A DNA stretch of 18,374 bases from an alpha proteobacterium 3107. GTDB lineage: Bacteria; Pseudomonadota; Alphaproteobacteria; Rhodobacterales; Rhodobacteraceae. How positions within the stretch are numbered: the stretch's first letter is position 1; every line of letters begins with the position of its first letter. The position numbers were made by a program, and so were the translations under genes. The stretch is taken from contig JPPB01000153.1 of assembly GCA_001483205.1 (NCBI GenBank), positions 1 to 18,374 of the forward strand. The letters are read 5' to 3'. The notes under the pieces are model-generated. The model did no database searches, was not told where the DNA came from, and saw only the letters and a list, made by a program, of their open reading frames with translations. Shown here piece after piece: positions 1 to 7,627 of the stretch.

Positions 1-818
1 GAGGTTGCGGTCGAATCGGGCCGGGTGACGACATACCCGCCCATATGGGTTTCCAGCACCCCTTTGATCAGCTCATTCGCGGGCGTGTGACCAATGGCCA
101 CGAACACCCCGGCGCAGGGCATTTCCGTGATCTCGCCGGTCCGGGTATCCCGCAGCCTGACGCCGGTGACACCGGGGGGGTCTTCATCGCCCAGAACGTC
201 CTCTAAGGTGTGAAACCACAGCGGTTCAATCTTCGGGTTCGCAAACAGCCGATCCTGAAGGATTTTCTCTGCCCTCAGCGCATCGCGGCGATGCACCAGC
301 GTGACCTTCGAGGCAAACCGGGTCAGGAAAAGCGCCTCTTCGACCGCGGTGTTGCCGCCGCCGATCACCACGATTTCCTGCCCGCGATAGAAAAACCCGT
401 CGCAGGTGGCGCAGGCCGACACGCCAAAGCCTTTGAACCGCTCCTCTGACGGCAGGCCCAGCCATCTGGCCCGCGCCCCCGTCGCCAGAATCACCGCATC
501 AGCGGTATAGGTCGCGCCGCTGTCCGCCTGCGCGACAAAGGGGCGGCGGGACAGATCAAGCCCGGTGATGATGTCGGCGACAACCTCACACCCCATTGCC
601 TGTGCATGGGCCTCCATGCGCGCCATCAGGTCAGGGCCCTGCACCCCGGTGTCTCCGGGCCAGTTCTCGACATCGGTGGTGGTGGTCAGTTGTCCGCCCG
701 GCTCTATCCCCTGCACGAGGACCGGCCCGAGCATCGCCCGGCCCGCATAGACCCCGGCCGTATATCCCGCCGGGCCGGACCCGATGATCAGAACCCGCGT
801 ATGCCGTTTATCAGCCAT
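1..818 (-). CDS. trxB: Thioredoxin-disulfide reductase (3' end cut by window edge)
   Basis: This flavoenzyme uses NADPH to reduce oxidised thioredoxin in the cytoplasm. Read on the minus strand from the ATG at 818-816, 272 codons are present. The family is usually about 320 residues, so about 50 C-terminal residues lie outside the window. Visible features are an N-terminal FAD-binding GSGPAG at residues 13-18, the redox-active CATC with cysteines at 136 and 139, a second dinucleotide-binding motif GGGNTA near 153-158, and HRRD at 176-179, which is typical of NADPH preference. The frame is still open at base 1, in the stretch just before the final FAD-binding AAGD motif. The gene is divergent from the Lrp/AsnC regulator. 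The family assignment is secure because both the active site and the cofactor motifs are intact. Confidence 0.96.
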   Translation of the reverse strand, partial: MADKRHTRVLIIGSGPAGYTAGVYAGRAMLGPVLVQGIEPGGQLTTTTDVENWPGDTGVQGPDLMARMEAHAQAMGCEVVADIITGLDLSRRPFVAQADSGATYTADAVILATGARARWLGLPSEERFKGFGVSACATCDGFFYRGQEIVVIGGGNTAVEEALFLTRFASKVTLVHRRDALRAEKILQDRLFANPKIEPLWFHTLEDVLGDEDPPGVTGVRLRDTRTGEITEMPCAGVFVAIGHTPANELIKGVLETHMGGYVVTRPDSTAT

Positions 819-852
819 TCCGGCCCCCTTTGCCCCGTGATGTGTCCGGGCG

Positions 853-881
853 GATATAGACATGGCCCCCGAGGGTTGAAA
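853..881 (-). promoter_or_regulatory. Candidate trxB promoter
   Basis: On the minus strand, TTTCAA (881-876) and TATATC (858-853) are 17 bases apart and would start transcription about 30 bases before the trxB ATG. The match to the sigma-70 consensus is modest. The -35 box lies in a short inverted repeat, gggtt/aaccc, around 874-885. A perfect TTGACA is also present on the minus strand at 905-900, but no good -10 box lies at the right distance from it. This is a tentative call. Confidence 0.25.
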
Positions 882-911
882 CCCCCGGCGGTGCGGCGGT
901 GTCAAAAACCC

Positions 912-939
912 TTGATCCCGGCGCGTTAAGCAAGATAAT
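912..939 (+). promoter_or_regulatory. Candidate promoter of the Lrp/AsnC gene
   Basis: TTGATC (912-917) and GATAAT (934-939) are separated by 16 bases. They match the sigma-70 -35 and -10 consensus at 4 and 5 of 6 positions. Transcription would begin near 946, leaving a leader of about 85 bases. The leader is AT-rich compared with its surroundings and would suit autoregulation by an Lrp-type protein, but no palindromic Lrp site can be defined by eye. Confidence 0.4.
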
Positions 940-1030
940 TGCGCGGCAGAGAAAGAATATTGCGCTGGTGCAGGCTCATCGGCAAAATAAGAAAACCCGG
1001 CCCCGGGAGGGATGACTTGGGAGGGATGAG

Positions 1031-1531
1031 ATGGCGGGCATGAAACTGGACGAGATCGACCGCAGGATTCTGTCGGAGCTTCAGGCCGACGGGCGGATGA
1101 CCAATGTCGAGCTTGCCCGGCGCGCCGGGATTTCGGCCCCGCCCTGTCTGCGCCGGGTCAGAGCTCTGGAGGAACAGGGCTATATCCGGGGATACCACGC
1201 GGATGTGGACGCCCGCGCGCTGGGATTCGGGGTTCAGGTCTATGCGATGGTCGGGCTGATCAGCCAGGCCGGGGCCGACCTGACCGCGTTTGAGGCGCAA
1301 TGCCTGAACTGGCCGCTGGTGCGCGAATGCCATATGCTGAACGGTGAGATCGACTTTCTGCTGAAATGCGTTGCGCCTGATTTGTTTGCTTTTCAGAGCT
1401 TTCTGACCGGAGAGCTGACCGCCGCCGACAATGTTGCCAGCGTCAGGACTTCGCTGGTTATTCGTGCGGCCAAGGACGCCCCCGGTGTGCCGTTCGATGT
1501 GCTGGAAGACCACATGGGGCGGGTGCCGTGA
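1031..1531 (+). CDS. Lrp/AsnC family transcriptional regulator
   Basis: This is a 166-residue DNA-binding regulator. The N-terminal winged helix-turn-helix (about residues 5-65) starts with the family signature LDEIDRRILSELQADGR and contains GISAPPCLRRVRALEEQGYI. The C-terminal part (about 70-150) fits the ligand-sensing RAM domain. Length is normal for the family. The ATG at 1031 is preceded by a strong GGGAGGGATGAG ribosome-binding stretch. A second in-frame ATG three codons later is a possible alternative start. The gene is divergent from trxB with a shared 212-bp control region, so it may regulate itself and perhaps trxB; this is inferred from position only. The effector is unknown. The sequence alone does not tell Lrp from AsnC or other paralogues, so no symbol is given. 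Confidence 0.93.
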   Translation: MAGMKLDEIDRRILSELQADGRMTNVELARRAGISAPPCLRRVRALEEQGYIRGYHADVDARALGFGVQVYAMVGLISQAGADLTAFEAQCLNWPLVRECHMLNGEIDFLLKCVAPDLFAFQSFLTGELTAADNVASVRTSLVIRAAKDAPGVPFDVLEDHMGRVP

Positions 1532-1568
1532 CCGCCGCCGCCGGGTAAGGATTTCGGCATGATGGTGT

Positions 1569-1747
1569 ATCGGCGGGCACCCTGTCCCGCCCGGCGCTTG
1601 CTGCCCGGCTGAGCTATTATGCAGAGGTCTTGGATAAGGCCGCCCCCTCTGACCTTACCCGCGGATAAGGCCGGGTCAGCGCCCTTCACCGGCCCTGCTC
1701 CCGCCGGGCGGGACATTTGGCCACCGATTCGCCGACATACAGAAGCC
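1569..1747. repeat. Intergenic inverted repeat carrying two copies of a dispersed core
   Basis: A 13-base arm, tgtcccgcccggc (1583-1595), is perfectly complementary to gccgggcgggaca (1703-1715). The similarity extends imperfectly outward to 1569 and 1728, so the arms are about 27 bases around a 107-base interior. The interior holds one copy of the repeat core (gagctattatgcagaggtctt, 1611-1631). A second, more diverged copy follows the right arm (gccgacatacagaagcc, 1731-1747). The block lies between the Lrp/AsnC gene and the 3' end of tRNA-Ser. The stretch 1588-1605 is identical to 12651-12668. No convincing gene lies between 1532 and 1804. Confidence 0.6.
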
Positions 1748-1803
1748 TGTTGCAAACACGAAGGCACCGCACCCGCGCCCCTCACCACGGACGGATGAGG
1801 AAA

Positions 1804-1894
<91 letters not shown>

Positions 1895-2034
1895 GGGCCG
1901 TGCGCCCACTTACATCGCGCGAAACGATTCTGAAAGGTCTTGTCGTGCAATATCTGTTCGGGAAATCTCCATGGGCGCTCTTTCAAATGGCGTCGCCGGG
2001 CGCTATCATGGCACCGGGCGAGTTCCTCGTCAGA

Positions 2035-2063
2035 TTGAGCGTATGAGACCGAAAACCGGTAAT
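2035..2063 (+). promoter_or_regulatory. Candidate promoter of the SPOR-dacC-tmk-holB operon
   Basis: TTGAGC (2035-2040) and GGTAAT (2058-2063) are 17 bases apart, each matching the sigma-70 consensus at 4 of 6 positions. They would start transcription near 2070, about 26 bases before the ATG at 2096. The fit is moderate. Confidence 0.33.
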
Positions 2064-2095
2064 CCGCGCACGGGAATGCGCGATAGGGGCTTGAT

Positions 2096-2977
2096 ATGAC
2101 AAGATCAACTTTTCCGAAACGGGCACATCTGGCGGCGGCGCTTGCGGCGCTGGGCGTGGCCCTTGCGGGCTGTGAGGACGGGACGGGCGCAAACCTTCCC
2201 GCAGAGAATGGCAATCCGTCGGCGCAGGCGGTGACCCGTGTTGAGGAGCGCGACATCCCGCGCCCCGACATTTTCCAGGCGACCGGCATGGCGTTGTGGG
2301 ACGGGCGGCCCTCGCTCGGCGGCGTGTGGGCGGCGCACCCGGATGTGACCGGGCCGGAGCGCGCCCTGCTGCGCCACACCGCCAGCGGCACAGAGGTCGA
2401 AGGCGCATTGTTCCGGCGAGAGCGCGACAATCCGGGGCCGCTCATTCAGGTGTCGTCGGACGCGGCGGCGGCGCTTGGCCTGCTTGCCGGGCAACCGGCG
2501 GAAATCGCCATCGTCGTGCTCAGGCGCGAAGAGGTCACCATCACCGACACCCCGGCGGATGAGCAAGAAACCGTCGCCGTGCTCGGTGAGCCGGAAGCGA
2601 TTGAACAGATGGCGATTGACCCTGCCATTGAGGGCGAAGCGACAACCGCAGAAACGGCAGAAACCGCAGAGGGCGAAGGCCGCGCACCGGCCCCTGATGC
2701 CGCCCCGGATGAACCCGCTGCCGGGGCGACGGCACCCCTGCCGCTGTCAAAACCCTTCACCCAGGTCGGCATTTTCAGTTCCGAGGATAACGCCGCCAAT
2801 GCGACGGCAACCCTGCGCGCCGCCGGGCTGGTCCCGACGGTCAACCTGGACATCATCAACGGCAAGACCTTCTGGCGTGTGGTCGTCGGCCCGGCTATGA
2901 ACAGCGCCGAAAGGGACGGGATGGTGGAGAAGGTCAGGGAGCTTGGCTTTGCCGATGCCTATTTCGTCAGGGAGTGA
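2096..2977 (+). CDS. SPOR-domain lipoprotein, possibly RlpA-like
   Basis: This is a 293-residue envelope protein. It begins with a signal peptide ending in the lipobox LAGC, with the lipidated cysteine at residue 26. Residues about 60-145 resemble a shortened double-psi beta-barrel as in RlpA: AAH at 79-81, ERDNPGP at 109-115 and a segment around DAAAALGLL line up with the RlpA lytic transglycosylase layout. Residues about 150-215 are an acidic, Ala/Glu/Pro-rich linker. Residues about 218-293 form a SPOR domain, which in characterised proteins binds denuded glycan strands at division sites. The start is supported by AGGGG upstream of the ATG. The gene sits 12 bases before dacC, consistent with a peptidoglycan role. 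The SPOR and lipoprotein calls are firm. The catalytic barrel is an inference and could be degenerate. Confidence 0.8.
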   Translation: MTRSTFPKRAHLAAALAALGVALAGCEDGTGANLPAENGNPSAQAVTRVEERDIPRPDIFQATGMALWDGRPSLGGVWAAHPDVTGPERALLRHTASGTEVEGALFRRERDNPGPLIQVSSDAAAALGLLAGQPAEIAIVVLRREEVTITDTPADEQETVAVLGEPEAIEQMAIDPAIEGEATTAETAETAEGEGRAPAPDAAPDEPAAGATAPLPLSKPFTQVGIFSSEDNAANATATLRAAGLVPTVNLDIINGKTFWRVVVGPAMNSAERDGMVEKVRELGFADAYFVRE

Positions 2978-2989
2978 AGAGGTGACGCG

Positions 2990-4171
2990 ATGACCGGACA
3001 GATGCCGAACGCCCTTCGGGTGTTGTGCGCGCTGGCGCTGCTCGCCCTGCCTGCCCTGCCCGCAAAGGCGTTCGACACAAGCGCCACCGCCGCATATGTG
3101 CTCGACATGACCAGCGGCGGCACCGGCACGGTGCTTTTGGAAAAGAACGCCCGCACACCGTTGCCCCCGGCGTCGATGTCCAAGCTGATGACGCTCTATA
3201 TGCTGTTCGAGGCATTGCAGGATGGCCGGGTCAGCATGGACACGCGCTTTGGCGTCTCGGCCAGGGCGGAAGCGGTGCGCGGGTCGAGCATGTTTCTGAA
3301 CACCCGCGACCGCCCGACGGTCGAAGAACTGATACAGGGCATCATCGTGCAATCCGGCAATGACGCCTGCGTGGTGGTGGCCGAAGGGCTGGCCGGCACC
3401 GAAGAGGCTTTCGCCGGCATGATGAACGCGCGTGCCCGCGATCTGGGGATGATGGAATCGAGCTTTGCCAATGCCTCGGGCTGGCCGCACCCGAACCAGC
3501 GGATGAGTATGCACGATCTGGCCCTGCTGGCGACACACCTCATCACCCGGTTTCCCGAATATTACGGTTTCTTTGCGCAACAGGAGTTTGAGTTTGACGG
3601 GCGCGTGCCTGACAACAGCCGCAACCGCAACCCGCTTTTGTCGCTTGGCATCGGTGCTGACGGGCTGAAAACCGGGCATACCAGCGAGGCGGGCTATGGT
3701 CTGGTCGGGTCGGCAACGGATGGCGGGCGGCGCATCGTCTTTGTGGTGGCCGGGCTGGATACGAAGGCAGAGCGGCGCGAGGAATCGGAGCGGATCATCA
3801 ACTGGGCATTCCGGCAGTTTTCACAGCGCAAGGTGCTGTCAGAGGGCGAACAGGTGGCGGTTGCCGAGGTCTGGATGGGGGCGGACTCTTCCGTCGGGCT
3901 GGTCGCCCCGCAGGACTATGCGCTACTTGTCCCGGCCCTTATCCGCGGGGAAGTGACCGGCGAGGTTCACCATATATCGCCGGTCGAAGCCCCGATCACC
4001 CGCGGCCAGCAAATCGCGGAACTGGTGATTGCCTTTGAGGGGCTGCCTGAGTTGCGCCTGCCGCTGGTGGCGGACCGTGACGTGCCGCGCGGCGGTTTCC
4101 TGCCCCGCGTGAGCACCGCCGCAAAGGTGCTGATGCGGGGGGTCGCCCGGCGCACGCCGGACCTGTTCTGA
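2990..4171 (+). CDS. dacC: D-alanyl-D-alanine carboxypeptidase (PBP5/6 type)
   Basis: This 393-residue serine peptidase removes the terminal D-alanine from peptidoglycan stem peptides in the periplasm. The signal peptide covers about residues 1-27 (cleavage after AKA). The penicillin-binding triad is complete: SMSK at 62-65 with the nucleophilic Ser62, SGN at 122-124, and KTG at 227-229. A C-terminal beta-rich domain of about 100 residues follows the catalytic domain, as in PBP5, and ends near a weakly amphipathic segment that may attach it to the membrane. The length is typical. It is co-transcribed with the upstream SPOR lipoprotein (12-base gap), and its TGA overlaps the tmk ATG by one base. 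The exact paralogue (dacA, dacC or dacF) cannot be settled from sequence alone. Confidence 0.94.
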   Translation: MTGQMPNALRVLCALALLALPALPAKAFDTSATAAYVLDMTSGGTGTVLLEKNARTPLPPASMSKLMTLYMLFEALQDGRVSMDTRFGVSARAEAVRGSSMFLNTRDRPTVEELIQGIIVQSGNDACVVVAEGLAGTEEAFAGMMNARARDLGMMESSFANASGWPHPNQRMSMHDLALLATHLITRFPEYYGFFAQQEFEFDGRVPDNSRNRNPLLSLGIGADGLKTGHTSEAGYGLVGSATDGGRRIVFVVAGLDTKAERREESERIINWAFRQFSQRKVLSEGEQVAVAEVWMGADSSVGLVAPQDYALLVPALIRGEVTGEVHHISPVEAPITRGQQIAELVIAFEGLPELRLPLVADRDVPRGGFLPRVSTAAKVLMRGVARRTPDLF

Positions 4172-4794
4172 TGGCGGCAGGCAGGTTCATCACCTTCGAG
4201 GGCACAGACGGTTCCGGCAAATCCACCCAGGCCCGCCTGCTGAGCGAACATCTGCGCGGTGAGGGGCGGGATGTGGTGCTGACACGAGAGCCGGGCGGGT
4301 CACCGGGGGCGGCAGAGATCAGGGCGCTGCTGCTGGAAGGGCCGCCGGACCGCTGGTCGCCCGAGGCCGAAATCCTGCTGTTTACCGCCGCCCGGCGGGA
4401 TCATCTGGAAAAGACCATCGAACCGGCGATCCGGGCAGGAAAGATCGTTATCTGCGACCGGTTTGCCGATTCGACCCGGACCTATCAGGGGGTGCGCCGG
4501 GAGGGTCTGCGCGCCGTGGTAGACAGCCTGCATGAGCGGATGATCGGGCGCGAACCCGACCTGACCTTTATCATCGACACAGAGCCGGACACGGGGCTGG
4601 CCCGCGCATTGTCCCGCCGGACGGCGGAAAGGCGGTTTGAGGCATTCGGGCAAGAGATGCAGGCGCGGATACGGGCGGAATTTCTCGCCCTTGCCCAAGA
4701 ACACCCGCATCGTTGCGTGGTGATCGACGGGGACCGGGACATTGACGCGGTGGCGCGGGATATTGCGCGCGTGGCCGGGGAACGGCTGACATGA
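4171..4794 (+). CDS. tmk: Thymidylate kinase
   Basis: This enzyme phosphorylates dTMP to dTDP with ATP, an essential step in dTTP supply. At 207 residues it has the usual length. The P-loop is GTDGSGKS at residues 11-18, TREPGG is at 38-43, and the DRF motif is at 96-98, followed by STRTYQG, which contacts the nucleotide base. An arginine-rich LID with RRTAERRFE lies near 149-157, as in the E. coli type of TMK, which carries catalytic arginines in the LID. The start codon overlaps the dacC stop (TGATG), and the stop overlaps the holB start (ATGA). The tmk-holB-tatD gene order is widespread in bacteria and supports the calls. Confidence 0.97.
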   Translation: MAAGRFITFEGTDGSGKSTQARLLSEHLRGEGRDVVLTREPGGSPGAAEIRALLLEGPPDRWSPEAEILLFTAARRDHLEKTIEPAIRAGKIVICDRFADSTRTYQGVRREGLRAVVDSLHERMIGREPDLTFIIDTEPDTGLARALSRRTAERRFEAFGQEMQARIRAEFLALAQEHPHRCVVIDGDRDIDAVARDIARVAGERLT

Positions 4795-5933
4795 TTGCCC
4801 CCGAGGACAGGCCGGAGCCGGACCGCACCGACGGCGCGCCCCATCCCCGCGAAACAGGGCGGCTTGTCGGGCAGGCGGCTGCCGAGGCCGCATTTCTCGA
4901 TGCCTGCCGGGCGGGGCGGCTGCATCATGCCTGGCTGCTGATCGGGCCACGGGGCGCGGGCAAGGCGACGCTCGCCTGGCGGATGGCGCGGTTTCTGCTG
5001 GCCGGGGCTGCGGGCGATGCGGGCGATGCCGGGCTGCTGACCGACACCGCCGCCGCCGTTCCTGATACGCTCGACATCCCCCCCGATCACCCGGTGTCCC
5101 GGCGCGTCACCGCCCTCTCAGAGCCGGGGCTGTTCCTGCTGCGCCGGGCCTGGGACGACAAGGCAAACCGGCTGAAGACCGTCATCACCGTTGATGAGGT
5201 CAGACGGCTGAAGGGGTTCCTGTCGCTCTCTGCCACCGATGGCGGGCGGCGCGTGGTGATCATTGATGCCGCCGATGAAATGAACAATGCCACCGCGAAT
5301 GCCGTCCTGAAGATGCTGGAAGAGCCGCCCCCCGGTGTGGTGCTGATTCTGGTCAGTCACCGGCCTTCGGCGTTGTTGCCGACGATTCGGTCGCGCTGCC
5401 GGACGCTGCGGCTTGAGGCTCTGACCGCCGAAGACATGGCGTCGGCGCTGGCGGGCCTGGGTGTGGAGACCGCCGCCAACAGCGCCGCGCTGGCCGAGCT
5501 TGCGGGCGGATCGGTGGGCGAGGCGGTGCGGCTGGTCAATCTGGATGGGATCGGCGTCTATACCATGCTGACCGGCCTGTTCTCGACCCTGCCCGGACTG
5601 GACCGCCGGAAGCTGCTGGAGCTTGCCGACGGTGTGACGGGCAAGACCGCGCGCATCCGCCCGGATGTGGCGCTCGATATGCTGGATGCGCTGCTGGTGC
5701 GTCTGGCCCGTTGCGGCGCGCGCGGAGGCCCGCCGGATGAGGCGGTTCCGGGCGAGGCGGCCCTGCTGTCGCGCCTGTCCCCGACGCCCGCCGCAGGCCG
5801 CGCCTGGGCTGATCTGCAACAAGAGCTTTCATCACGCGCCCGTCACGGAGTTGCGGTCAATATTGACCCTGCCGCGCTGATCCTTGATATAGGGTTCAGG
5901 ATTGATCGGACGGCGGCGCAACTGGCCGCCTGA
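4791..5933 (+). CDS. holB: DNA polymerase III subunit delta' (clamp loader)
   Basis: This is a 380-residue AAA+ protein, the delta' subunit of the clamp loader that places the beta clamp on DNA. A Walker A motif GPRGAGKA sits at residues 52-59, a Walker-B-like VVIIDAADEMN at 155-165, and the SRC motif of clamp-loader subunits at 201-203. The segment NATANAVLKMLEEPP is highly characteristic of delta'. The cysteine cluster that forms a zinc module after the P-loop in E. coli delta' is absent here; the region is rich in Ala, Gly and Asp instead. The ATG overlaps the tmk stop (ATGA). The C-terminal collar region is present, so the protein looks complete. Confidence 0.94.
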   Translation: MIAPEDRPEPDRTDGAPHPRETGRLVGQAAAEAAFLDACRAGRLHHAWLLIGPRGAGKATLAWRMARFLLAGAAGDAGDAGLLTDTAAAVPDTLDIPPDHPVSRRVTALSEPGLFLLRRAWDDKANRLKTVITVDEVRRLKGFLSLSATDGGRRVVIIDAADEMNNATANAVLKMLEEPPPGVVLILVSHRPSALLPTIRSRCRTLRLEALTAEDMASALAGLGVETAANSAALAELAGGSVGEAVRLVNLDGIGVYTMLTGLFSTLPGLDRRKLLELADGVTGKTARIRPDVALDMLDALLVRLARCGARGGPPDEAVPGEAALLSRLSPTPAAGRAWADLQQELSSRARHGVAVNIDPAALILDIGFRIDRTAAQLAA

Positions 5934-5944
5934 CAGGGCGGACC

Positions 5945-6760
5945 ATGACCGGACAGGCGGAAATCACCGACAGCCACTGCCACCTGGACTTTCCCGACTT
6001 CGCGGATGACCTGCCCGGCGTCATTGCCCGCGCGGGCGCGGCAGGGGTCACCCGCATGGTCACCATCTGCACGAAGCTCAGCCTGGAACCTGCCATCCGC
6101 GCCCTTGCCGAGGCGCACCCGCCCGTCTTTTATGCCGCCGGCACCCACCCGATGAACGCCGCAGAGGAACCGATGGCAACGGTCGAAGACCTGATCGCCA
6201 TCTCGCGCCACCCCAAATGTGTGGGGGTGGGGGAGACCGGGCTGGACTATCACTATACCGCCGACAGCGCGCGGGCACAGGCCGAAAGCCTGCGCATCCA
6301 TATCACTGCCGCGCAGGAAACCGGGCTGCCGCTGATCATTCACGCCCGCGATGCGGACGCGGACATGGCGCGCATCCTTGGCGAGGAACACCGCGCAAGG
6401 CCCTATACCTGCGTCATGCACTGCTTTTCGTCGGGGGGCGGGCTGGCGGCGGCGGCGCTTGATCTGGGCTTTTACCTGTCGATGTCGGGCATCGCCGCCT
6501 TTCCCCGCAGCGGGGAATTGCGCGCAATCTTTGCCTCTGCCCCGGCGGACCGGGTTCTGGTCGAGACCGACGCGCCCTATCTGGCCCCGCCGCCCCATCG
6601 CGGCAGGCGCAACGAACCCGCCTATGCCGCCCATACCGCGCGGGTGGGGGCAGAGCTGTTCGGCCTGTCTTATGAGGCGTTTGCGGCGCAGACCCAGGCC
6701 AATTTCGACCGGTTGTTCCGCAAGGCCGCCGGTTATGCCGGTTATGAAGGGGCTTCGTGA
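5945..6760 (+). CDS. tatD: TatD family metal-dependent DNase/hydrolase
   Basis: This 271-residue TIM-barrel hydrolase belongs to the TatD family, whose characterised members are metal-dependent 3'-5' exonucleases. All metal-ligand positions are visible: HCH at residues 11-13 (His11, His13), Glu97 in GVGETGLDY, His133 in IIHARDAD, His159 in VMHCFSSGG and Asp209 in VETDAPYLAPPPHRG. It starts 11 bases after the holB stop, with AGGGCGGACC just before the ATG. The stop overlaps the start of the next gene (TGATG). The YcfH/TatD-type member in this operon position is common across bacteria. The true substrate in the cell is not evident from the sequence. Confidence 0.93.
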   Translation: MTGQAEITDSHCHLDFPDFADDLPGVIARAGAAGVTRMVTICTKLSLEPAIRALAEAHPPVFYAAGTHPMNAAEEPMATVEDLIAISRHPKCVGVGETGLDYHYTADSARAQAESLRIHITAAQETGLPLIIHARDADADMARILGEEHRARPYTCVMHCFSSGGGLAAAALDLGFYLSMSGIAAFPRSGELRAIFASAPADRVLVETDAPYLAPPPHRGRRNEPAYAAHTARVGAELFGLSYEAFAAQTQANFDRLFRKAAGYAGYEGAS

Positions 6761-7557
6761 TGGCAGAGCTGCGCTTTACCATCCTCGGCTGCGGATCAAG
6801 CGGCGGGGTGCCGCGCCTTGGGGGTCTGTGGGGGGCGTGTGACCCGAACAACCCGAAAAACCGGCGTCAGCGCTGTTCGATGCTGGTCGAGCGCATCACC
6901 GGGCAGGGGGTGACGATGGTTCTGATCGACACCTCACCCGATCTGCGCAATCAGCTTTTATCTGCCGGTGTCGGGCGGCTTGACGGGGTTGTCTACACCC
7001 ATGCCCATGCCGACCATGTGCATGGAATCGACGATCTGCGCATGATCGTCTTTAACATGAAAGAGCGGCTGAGGGTCTGGGCGGATGCCCCCACCCGGCG
7101 CGATCTGCTGGCCCGGTTCGGGTATGTGTTCACCCAGCCCGCTGGCTCCCCCTATCCGCCGATACTGGAGATGCGGGCGATTGAGGGCGATGTCTGTGTC
7201 GATGGTCCGGGGGGAGTGGTTGGTCTGACCCCGATCAGGGTTGGCCATGGGGGGATTGACGCGCTCGGCTTTCGCATCGGGGGCCTTGTCTATATGCCGG
7301 ATGTGTCGGATATTCGGGAACAGACATGGGCAGGGCTTGAGGGGCTTGATGTCTGGGTGCTGGACGCGCTGCGCCGCACGCCGCATCCGACCCATACCCA
7401 TTTCGAGCAGTCGCTGGAGTGGCTGGCGCGGGCAGCGCCGAAACGGGGGATTCTGACCAATATGCACATCGATATGGATTATGCCGAGGTTGATGCGGAA
7501 TCGCCCCGGCATATTTCGCCTGCCTATGACGGTATGGTCATCACCCTGCCCGGATGA
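6760..7557 (+). CDS. PhnP-like MBL-fold metallo-hydrolase
   Basis: This is a 265-residue metallo-beta-lactamase-fold hydrolase. The metal motif HAHADH lies at residues 81-86, preceded by YT, followed by the PhnP-like GIDDLR. The N-terminal LGCGSSGGVPR is typical of PhnP-like phosphodiesterases, and a later MPDVSD and HTHFEQSLEW supply the remaining expected ligands. The ATG at 6760 overlaps the tatD stop by one base. An in-frame GTG at 6757 would add one residue and is less likely. Known PhnP cleaves cyclic ribosyl phosphates, but no phn genes are nearby and this paralogue usually travels with tatD, so the substrate should be treated as unknown. It is the last gene of the operon and is convergent with ribH2. 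Confidence 0.9.
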   Translation: MAELRFTILGCGSSGGVPRLGGLWGACDPNNPKNRRQRCSMLVERITGQGVTMVLIDTSPDLRNQLLSAGVGRLDGVVYTHAHADHVHGIDDLRMIVFNMKERLRVWADAPTRRDLLARFGYVFTQPAGSPYPPILEMRAIEGDVCVDGPGGVVGLTPIRVGHGGIDALGFRIGGLVYMPDVSDIREQTWAGLEGLDVWVLDALRRTPHPTHTHFEQSLEWLARAAPKRGILTNMHIDMDYAEVDAESPRHISPAYDGMVITLPG

Positions 7558-7560
7558 CAT

Positions 7561-7627
7561 GAGGGCGGGACGGCTTGGCCACCGATGCGCCAATATGCAG
7601 AGACCTTCGTCAGGCTATACTCCCGCC
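7561..7627. repeat. Short copy of the dispersed intergenic repeat
   Basis: The stretch between the MBL hydrolase and the ribH2 stop carries ggcgggac, ttggccaccgat and cgccaatatgcagagacctt. It lines up with 1708-1747 over about 40 bases with few changes and one one-base gap. An inverted pair ggcggga (7564-7570) / tcccgcc (7621-7627) encloses it; the right arm lies inside the last codons of ribH2. This could act as a bidirectional terminator between the two convergent genes, but there is no T-run. Confidence 0.5.
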
